Shown here one piece after another: positions 5,923 through 9,860 of a DNA stretch of 9,860 nt. The notes beneath the pieces were generated by a model. It was not told where the DNA came from. It saw only the letters and a program-made list of their open reading frames with translations, and did not search any database. The stretch comes from CAWULT01 sp963923455. GTDB lineage: Bacteria > Acidobacteriota > Vicinamibacteria > Vicinamibacterales > UBA2999. Location: the NCBI GenBank assembly GCA_963923455.1, contig CAWULT010000151.1:1-9860 (forward strand). Direction: 5' to 3'. Every line of letters begins with the position of its first letter. Within the stretch, counting starts at the first letter, position 1. A program made the translations under genes and the position numbers.

Positions 5923-5950
5923 GACGCGGCGCGTGGCGGCGCGCCGCGTC
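5923..5950 (-). terminator. Hairpin terminator after cysD
   Basis: GACGCGGCGCG (5923-5933) pairs perfectly with CGCGCCGCGTC (5940-5950), an 11-bp stem with a 6-nt loop, starting 9 nt beyond the cysD stop. No T-run follows. Its position directly after the stop supports termination or 3'-end stabilisation of the cysD mRNA and separates cysD from the ABC gene. Confidence 0.55.
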
Positions 5951-5959
5951 CGCGGTCGG

Positions 5960-6934
5960 TCAGAAGTACCCTTCGCGCTTGCGGTCCTCCATCGCGGCCT
6001 GCGAGCGCTGGTCGTCGGCGCGCGTGCCGCGCTCGCTCGTGTCGCTGGTGAGCACTTCGTCGATGATCTCGTCCAGCGTGGACGCCCGCGACAGCACGGC
6101 GCCCGTGCAGGTCATGTCGCCGATGGTCCGGAACCGCACCGCCTGGCGTTCCGGGCGCTCACCCGGCTTGACGCCCACGCAGTCCGCGCAGGCCAGCCAG
6201 ACGCCGTCGCGGAACACGCAGTCGCGTTCGTGAGTGAAGTACAGGGACGGCAGGTCGATCCCCTTGGCGCGGATGTACTGCCAGACGTCCATTTCCGTCC
6301 AGTTGCTCAGCGGGAACACCCGGAGGTGCTCCCCGACGTCCCGCCGCACGTTGTAGAGGGACCACAGTTCCGGCCGCTGGCGCTTGGGCTCCCACTGGCC
6401 GTACTTGTCGCGCACCGAGAAGACGCGCTCCTTGGCGCGGGCCTTCTCCTCGTCTCGGCGCGCGCCGCCCAGCGCCGCGTCGAACCCGAACTCCCGGACG
6501 GCATCCTTCAGCGTGACGCTCTGCAGCGCGTTGCGGCTCGCGCCGATGCCCGTCTCCTCGCGGACGCGGCCCCGCTGGATGGACTCCTCCACGGTCCGGA
6601 CGATCAGCGTGGCGGCGAGCCGCTCGATCCAGGCATCGCGGAACGCGATGGTCTCGGGGAAGTTGTGGCCGGTGTCGATGTGGAGCAGCGGGAACGGGAT
6701 CGGCCCCGGGTGGAACGCCGCCCGTGCCAGGTGGCTGAGGACGATCGAGTCCTTGCCTCCCGAGAAGAGCAGCACCGGCCGCTCGCACTCGGCGGCGACC
6801 TCCCGGATGATGAAGATCGCCTCGGCCTCGAGGACGGCGAGGTGGCTGAGGTCGTGCCGGCTGGTGGCGTCGTACTCAGGGCGCGTGGTGATCCGGGGCG
6901 CGGTGAGCGGGGTGTCGATGGTTTCGGTGTTCAT
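5960..6934 (-). CDS. cysD: Sulfate adenylyltransferase subunit 2 (CysD)
   Basis: 324 residues from ATG 6934 (E. coli CysD has 302). CysD is the catalytic subunit that forms adenosine 5'-phosphosulfate from ATP and sulfate, with the GTPase CysN driving the reaction, in cytoplasmic sulfate assimilation. The PP-loop ATP-binding motif SGGKDS is at 58-63, preceded by LEAEAIFIIREVAAE as in the family. Other signatures: LLHIDTGHNFPE, GGARRDEEKARAKER (156-170), KRQRPELW, FPLSNWTEMDVWQYI (207-221), VRFRTIGDMTCTGAV and the C-terminal AMEDRKREGYF, which ends the protein as in other CysD. The GDMTCTGAV form follows, from memory, actinobacterial-type rather than enterobacterial sequences. Four Cys (239, 249, 252, 276) cluster near the C-terminal region. 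No cysN, cysC or cysH is adjacent. An in-frame GTG at 6958 would add eight residues; neither start has a clear Shine-Dalgarno. Confidence 0.95.
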   Translation of the reverse strand: MNTETIDTPLTAPRITTRPEYDATSRHDLSHLAVLEAEAIFIIREVAAECERPVLLFSGGKDSIVLSHLARAAFHPGPIPFPLLHIDTGHNFPETIAFRDAWIERLAATLIVRTVEESIQRGRVREETGIGASRNALQSVTLKDAVREFGFDAALGGARRDEEKARAKERVFSVRDKYGQWEPKRQRPELWSLYNVRRDVGEHLRVFPLSNWTEMDVWQYIRAKGIDLPSLYFTHERDCVFRDGVWLACADCVGVKPGERPERQAVRFRTIGDMTCTGAVLSRASTLDEIIDEVLTSDTSERGTRADDQRSQAAMEDRKREGYF

Positions 6935-6966
6935 GCTGGTTGTCGGCGCGGGGCGCACTGGCTCTC

Positions 6967-6996
6967 AGCATGGGCGCGCGAGGGGTCCACGGTCAA
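6967..6996 (-). promoter_or_regulatory. Possible cysD promoter
   Basis: On the minus strand TTGACC (6991-6996) matches 5 of 6 bases of the -35 box. CATGCT (6967-6972), 18 bp on, is a poor -10 (3 of 6). The surrounding 6991-7040 is the most AT-rich stretch of the window, with ATTAACGAAATATTGACC just upstream. A start near 6960 would leave a leader of about 25 nt before ATG 6934 and favour it over GTG 6958. Confidence 0.3.
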
Positions 6997-7033
6997 TATT
7001 TCGTTAATCATGTGGTGATCGCTTCGATGTTCT

Positions 7034-7954
7034 CTATGTGTCTGACCGCGCGTCGCGGCGCCCGGGCCGGCGCTCCAGCTCCTCGATCGTGCGCGGCCAG
7101 TCGTCCCGGAGCAGGCGCGACAGCGCACGGTCGGCCAGCAGGCGGCCACCCGTCTGGCACGGGGCGCAGTAGTTGGCCTCGTTGGCCGCGTAGACGATCC
7201 GCTGGACGGGCGCGCCGCAGACCGGGCATGGCCGGCCGTGGCGGCCGTGAACGGCCATGCCCTCGCGGAAAGCGGTGACCTTGTCGGGGAACGCGCCGCC
7301 GGATTCCCGCTGGAGCCGGTCGATCCACTGCGTCAGCGTCGCACGCGCGGCGTCGTAGAGGCGGACCGTCTCGTCGGGGGTCAGCGCGGTGGTCAGCTTG
7401 AACGGCGACAGCCGCGCCGCGTGCAGGATCTCGTCCGAGTAGGCGTTGCCGATGCCGCTGAAGAGGTGCGGATCGGTCAGCGCCCGCTTCAGCGTGTGGG
7501 GCTCGGACGCCAGGGTCGTGGCGAAGCCCTCGGGGCTCGCGTCGAGGACGTCGAGCCCGCCCGGGTCGTGCAGCGCGAGGGCGTCGGGCCCACGCGCGGC
7601 GTGGAGCGAGGCCCGCCGCGTGGAGCCGGCCTCGGTCAGCAGCAGGGTGCCCGCGTCGACGTCGATGGCGAGCAGGCCGACCTTCGCCGGGACGGCGGCG
7701 CCGGGCGGCTTCCATCGCAGCCGGCCCGCGATCATCAGGTGCAGGATCAGGAAGTGCTCGTCCTCGCAGGCGAACACGATCCGCTTGCCCACCCGGCGCA
7801 GGCCGGTGACGAACCGTCCCTCGAAAGCCTGGAGCGGCGGGTCGATCGACCGCAGCAGGAACGGCGACGCCAGGCGGATCCGCTCGATCCGCCGTCCCAC
7901 GATGCGCGGCTCCAGCGCGTGCAGGTAGAGCAGGATGTCGGGCAGCTCCGGCAC
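7034..7954 (-). CDS. Fpg/Nei-family DNA glycosylase, divergent subfamily
   Basis: 306 residues with the full Fpg/Nei architecture for base-excision repair of oxidised bases: catalytic N-terminus after Met removal (P2, E3 in MPELPD), beta-hairpin Lys K57 in VGKR, helix-two-turn-helix (about 150-185) with FSGIGNAYSDEILH and N170, and a C-terminal zinc finger C243-x2-C246-x16-C263-x2-C266. The chemistry (Schiff base from Pro, AP lyase) should be intact. Lesion-reading residues differ from MutM: the DPRRFG loop reads STRRAS, so the Phe of the void-filling triad is Ala; the Met of that triad aligns with Ile (HLMIAG); and the zinc-finger Arg is Asn in AANEANYC. It is therefore not safely called mutM. 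A tail DWPRTIEELERRPGRRD extends past the finger. Start GTG 7954 is set by GGAGG at 7961-7965. It follows the PQQ protein gene by 25 bp, probably cotranscribed. Confidence 0.9.
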   Translation of the reverse strand: MPELPDILLYLHALEPRIVGRRIERIRLASPFLLRSIDPPLQAFEGRFVTGLRRVGKRIVFACEDEHFLILHLMIAGRLRWKPPGAAVPAKVGLLAIDVDAGTLLLTEAGSTRRASLHAARGPDALALHDPGGLDVLDASPEGFATTLASEPHTLKRALTDPHLFSGIGNAYSDEILHAARLSPFKLTTALTPDETVRLYDAARATLTQWIDRLQRESGGAFPDKVTAFREGMAVHGRHGRPCPVCGAPVQRIVYAANEANYCAPCQTGGRLLADRALSRLLRDDWPRTIEELERRPGRRDARSDT

Positions 7955-7960
7955 CGCCGT

Positions 7961-7965
7961 CCTCC
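7961..7965 (-). promoter_or_regulatory. Shine-Dalgarno of the glycosylase gene
   Basis: GGAGG on the minus strand, 6 nt before GTG 7954. It decides the GTG start, which also yields the required N-terminal Pro-Glu. Confidence 0.8.
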
Positions 7966-7979
7966 GCGCCGACGTGGCG

Positions 7980-9641
7980 TCACTTCAGCCCGAACACCTG
8001 GATGCGGCTCTGGTCCGCGGCGCCGGGCCAGATCAGCGACTTCATGCCCGAGGTCACGGCCACCAGCTGGCGCCCGCCCGCCTGGTAGGTCACCAGGCCG
8101 CCGCCGATCGACTGGCCCGTGTCGTGCTGCCAGAGCACCGTGCCGCTCTCGGCGTCGAATGCCCGGATGATGCCGCCGAGGTCGGCGCTGAAGACCAGGC
8201 CGCCCGCCGTCGGCGTGACCCCGGCCAGCACCGGCTTCGGCGCGGCGAACTTCCACTTCACGGCGCCCGTGTCGGCGTCGAACGCGGTCAGCCAGCCCTT
8301 GGCGCCCGCGGGCGGATCCTGCGCCGGTCGGCCCGCCGAGCCGAACCAGATCTGTCCGGCCGGCGGCGGCGTGGGGGTCTTCTCGAGCTGCACCGTGGCG
8401 CACCAGTCCACCGCGCCGACATAGAGCGCGTTGAGCGTGGGGTGGAAGGCCGCGCCGTTCCACTCGTTGCCGCCCGTGATGCCCGGGCAGAAGCGCACGG
8501 CCTTGTCGCGCGAGAGGGGCACGTCGACGTTCTCCCTCGTCGTCGTCGGGACCTGGTAGAGGAGTGGCAGGGCGGCGGACAGGTCGGCGTCGACCGCGGG
8601 CGCCGCGCCGGCCTTCGGGCGCGACCGGTCGAGTACCGACAGCAGGCCGTCCTTGTTGGCCGAGGCGACGATCATCCTGCCGCCACGGGTCGTCGCCAGC
8701 GCGGGCGGGCTGTTGACGTCCCAGTCGTGGTTGTCGCCCTTGACGACCTGGTTGTAGCCCAGCATGCGGCCCGTGGCCGCGTCGAGCGCGATGACCGCGT
8801 TCGTGTAGAGGTTGTCGCCCCCGCGGGCCTCGAGGTCGAAATCCGGTGCGGGGTTGCCTGCCGGCACGTAGAGGACGCCAGGCTCGGCATCGAGCGTGAA
8901 CGAGGTCCAGAACGCGCCGCCGGTGACGGGATACCTGTCGGCGTTGGGCCACGTGGCCCGGGCCGGGCCGGTCGCTGGCACGACGTCGAACCGCCAGGCC
9001 ACTTTGCCGTCCTTCGCGTCGAGCGCGTAGACGTGCCCGGTGACGCCGGTCTGGTCGCCGCCGGCGTTGCCGATGAACACGAGCCCGTTGGCCGCGATGG
9101 GCGCCATCGGCATCGTCATGCCCGGCGCCTTGACGTCGAGCTCGTAGTCCCACAGCGTGCGGCCGGATGCGGCGTCGAGCGCCAGTACGTGGGCGTCGGA
9201 CGTCCCCCGGAACAGGCGCCCGTCCAGGTAGGCGAACCCTCGATGGACCGCGAGCACGGACGGTTTCTCGAGCGGACGCTCGACACGCCACTTCTCGGCG
9301 CACGTCGCCGCGTCGATCGCGTAGGAGCGCGTCTCGGTCGTGAAGTACATCGTGCCGGAGACGACGATCGGGCCGGTCTGCAGCGACGACACCTCCGGCA
9401 GCGTGTAGCTGCAGATGGCCTTCAACTGCGCCGCGTTGGTGCGGTCGATCTCGGCGAGCGGCGAGAACCGGTCGCCGGCCAGCGTCCGGTTGTACGCCGG
9501 CCAGTCGGCGGCCGGCGGGGCGGCGGGGCTCACGACAGCCTGCGGCGTCGTGGTCTGAGCGGGGGTGGTCGAACCGCCGCAGTCGGTCAACAGGGTGCCG
9601 CAGGCCAGCAGCAGGGCCGCGCGCAGGACTCGGTGTCGCAT
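7980..9641 (-). CDS. PQQ-binding beta-propeller protein, probable lipoprotein or periplasmic dehydrogenase
   Basis: 553 residues. The N-terminus (MRHRVLRAALLLACGTLLTDCGGS) is an export signal with a Cys at 21 (or 14) that may be lipidated; the lipobox is imperfect. A Pro/Thr/Ala-rich spacer leads to WPAYNRTLAGDRFSPLAEIDRTN (47-69), the usual entry to PQQ-dependent dehydrogenases. Propeller blades show as HVLALDAASGRTLWDYE (151-167), HVYALDAKDGKVAWRFD (203-219), AVIALDAATGRMLG (282-294), WLTAFDADTGAVKWKF (450-465) and IIRAFDAESGTVLWQHD (491-507). NHDWDVNSPP (304-313) sits where the catalytic Asp of such enzymes lies. The adjacent-Cys pair of methanol/ethanol dehydrogenases is not seen, and no haem c CxxCH is present. 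Likely an alcohol- or sugar-oxidising quinoprotein, substrate unknown. Start ATG 9641 follows GGAGGGAGAGG; in-frame sequence further upstream has no signal peptide. Confidence 0.88.
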   Translation of the reverse strand: MRHRVLRAALLLACGTLLTDCGGSTTPAQTTTPQAVVSPAAPPAADWPAYNRTLAGDRFSPLAEIDRTNAAQLKAICSYTLPEVSSLQTGPIVVSGTMYFTTETRSYAIDAATCAEKWRVERPLEKPSVLAVHRGFAYLDGRLFRGTSDAHVLALDAASGRTLWDYELDVKAPGMTMPMAPIAANGLVFIGNAGGDQTGVTGHVYALDAKDGKVAWRFDVVPATGPARATWPNADRYPVTGGAFWTSFTLDAEPGVLYVPAGNPAPDFDLEARGGDNLYTNAVIALDAATGRMLGYNQVVKGDNHDWDVNSPPALATTRGGRMIVASANKDGLLSVLDRSRPKAGAAPAVDADLSAALPLLYQVPTTTRENVDVPLSRDKAVRFCPGITGGNEWNGAAFHPTLNALYVGAVDWCATVQLEKTPTPPPAGQIWFGSAGRPAQDPPAGAKGWLTAFDADTGAVKWKFAAPKPVLAGVTPTAGGLVFSADLGGIIRAFDAESGTVLWQHDTGQSIGGGLVTYQAGGRQLVAVTSGMKSLIWPGAADQSRIQVFGLK

Positions 9642-9653
9642 GTACCTCTCCCT

Positions 9654-9669
9654 CCGCCGGTGACGGCGG
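9654..9669 (-). other. Small hairpin in the leader of the PQQ protein gene
   Basis: CCGCCG (9654-9659) pairs with CGGCGG (9664-9669) around a 4-nt loop, beginning 12 nt before ATG 9641 and abutting the Shine-Dalgarno. Folding could modulate ribosome access. Chance occurrence in GC-rich DNA is quite possible. Confidence 0.3.
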
Positions 9670-9719
9670 CCTGCGGATTCTCCCGCGAAACCCGTGCGAG
9701 GCGGAAGACCCGGCCGTAG

Positions 9720-9860
9720 AATGGCGCCAGCCGGACGGGAGGGACGCCGGCAGCCACGGCATGGGCGCGGTCGAACAGCAGGGTCGGGTTCCATCCGGCG
9801 CCATCGCCGTCGACGGGGATCTGCGCGTGCCGGCGTCCCTCCCGTCCGGCTGGCGCCATT
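9720..9860. repeat. 33-bp perfect inverted repeat ending at the window edge
   Basis: Positions 9720-9752 and 9828-9860 are exact reverse complements (AATGGCGCCAGCCGGACGGG... outward), separated by 75 bp of unrelated sequence. Matching stops at 9753/9827. The outer arm ends on the last base, so the repeat may continue beyond the window. No gene in this stretch is convincing. The rest of 9642-9719 holds only the leader of the PQQ protein gene. Confidence 0.9.

Noticed and set aside
1426..6934. A joint sulfonate-to-sulfur pathway of the TauD-like enzyme and CysD
   Set aside because: Taurine-contact residues are not conserved, TauD enzymes release sulfite rather than the sulfate used by CysD, and the genes are 3.7 kb apart on opposite strands.
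9642..9794. N-terminal extension of the PQQ protein
   Set aside because: The extension is Arg/Pro-rich and would bury the signal peptide; ATG 9641 has a good Shine-Dalgarno and a signal sequence directly after it.
7747..9804. Long alternative frames on both strands over the PQQ protein gene
   Set aside because: Arg/Gly/Pro-rich shadows; the propeller repeats are only in the 7980-9641 frame.
9587..9859. 90-codon minus-strand frame at the right end
   Set aside because: It spans the inverted repeat and the start of the PQQ gene, lacks any recognisable domain or Shine-Dalgarno, and depends on the possibly artefactual last bases.
1..9860. CRISPR array, tRNA, rRNA, integrase or transposase
   Set aside because: No regularly spaced repeats, cloverleaf ends or recombinase motifs were found on reading both strands.

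Overview
The window is very GC-rich bacterial DNA, densely coding, with short intergenic gaps. Nine protein genes can be supported, two on the plus strand and seven on the minus strand. The gene content recalls Acidobacteriota, perhaps the Vicinamibacteria: a secreted carboxypeptidase-regulatory-like (CarboxypepD_reg) protein, a secreted family of unknown function with the 'DG.-DFTGIW' motif, a lipoprotein-like PQQ beta-propeller protein, and an unusual Fpg/Nei glycosylase. This is an inference from family habits and no marker gene is present. I see no rRNA, tRNA, CRISPR array, transposase, integrase or phage gene.

Layout. 1-521 (minus): 5' part of an exported CarboxypepD_reg protein that runs off the left edge. 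715-924 (minus): a CspA-type cold-shock protein. 991-1287 (minus): a small ABM-fold monooxygenase-like protein. A 138-bp divergent gap follows. 1426-3737 (plus): a TauD-like Fe(II)/2-oxoglutarate dioxygenase and an SDF-family (DAACS) symporter, joined by a one-base stop/start overlap. A strong 14-bp hairpin at 3762-3791 separates them from the convergent gene. 3808-4818 (minus): secreted protein of unknown function. 4981-5832 (minus): MlaF-like ABC ATPase without permease or MlaD neighbours. 5960-6934 (minus): CysD, without an adjacent cysN. 7034-7954 (minus): Fpg/Nei-type DNA glycosylase. 7980-9641 (minus): PQQ-binding beta-propeller protein, 25 bp upstream of the glycosylase gene. 9642-9860 holds no convincing gene; it ends in a 33-bp perfect inverted repeat whose right arm stops at the last base.

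How the genes fit together. The clearest functional unit is the dioxygenase-symporter pair. Both keep the residues needed for fold and metal or cation binding, but both have lost residues that read the classical substrate (taurine in TauD; the aspartate/glutamate carboxylate and amine in the SDF transporter). The pair may therefore import and oxidise, or otherwise handle, a shared substrate that is neither taurine nor an acidic amino acid. The remaining minus-strand genes look like a run of separately terminated housekeeping or accessory genes: hairpins follow cysD, the ABC ATPase and possibly csp. CysD and the ABC ATPase need partners (CysN; MlaE/MlaD-type proteins) that must lie elsewhere. 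The right-edge foldback repeat suggests the contig may end at an assembly-graph junction, so the last 140 bp should be treated with caution.
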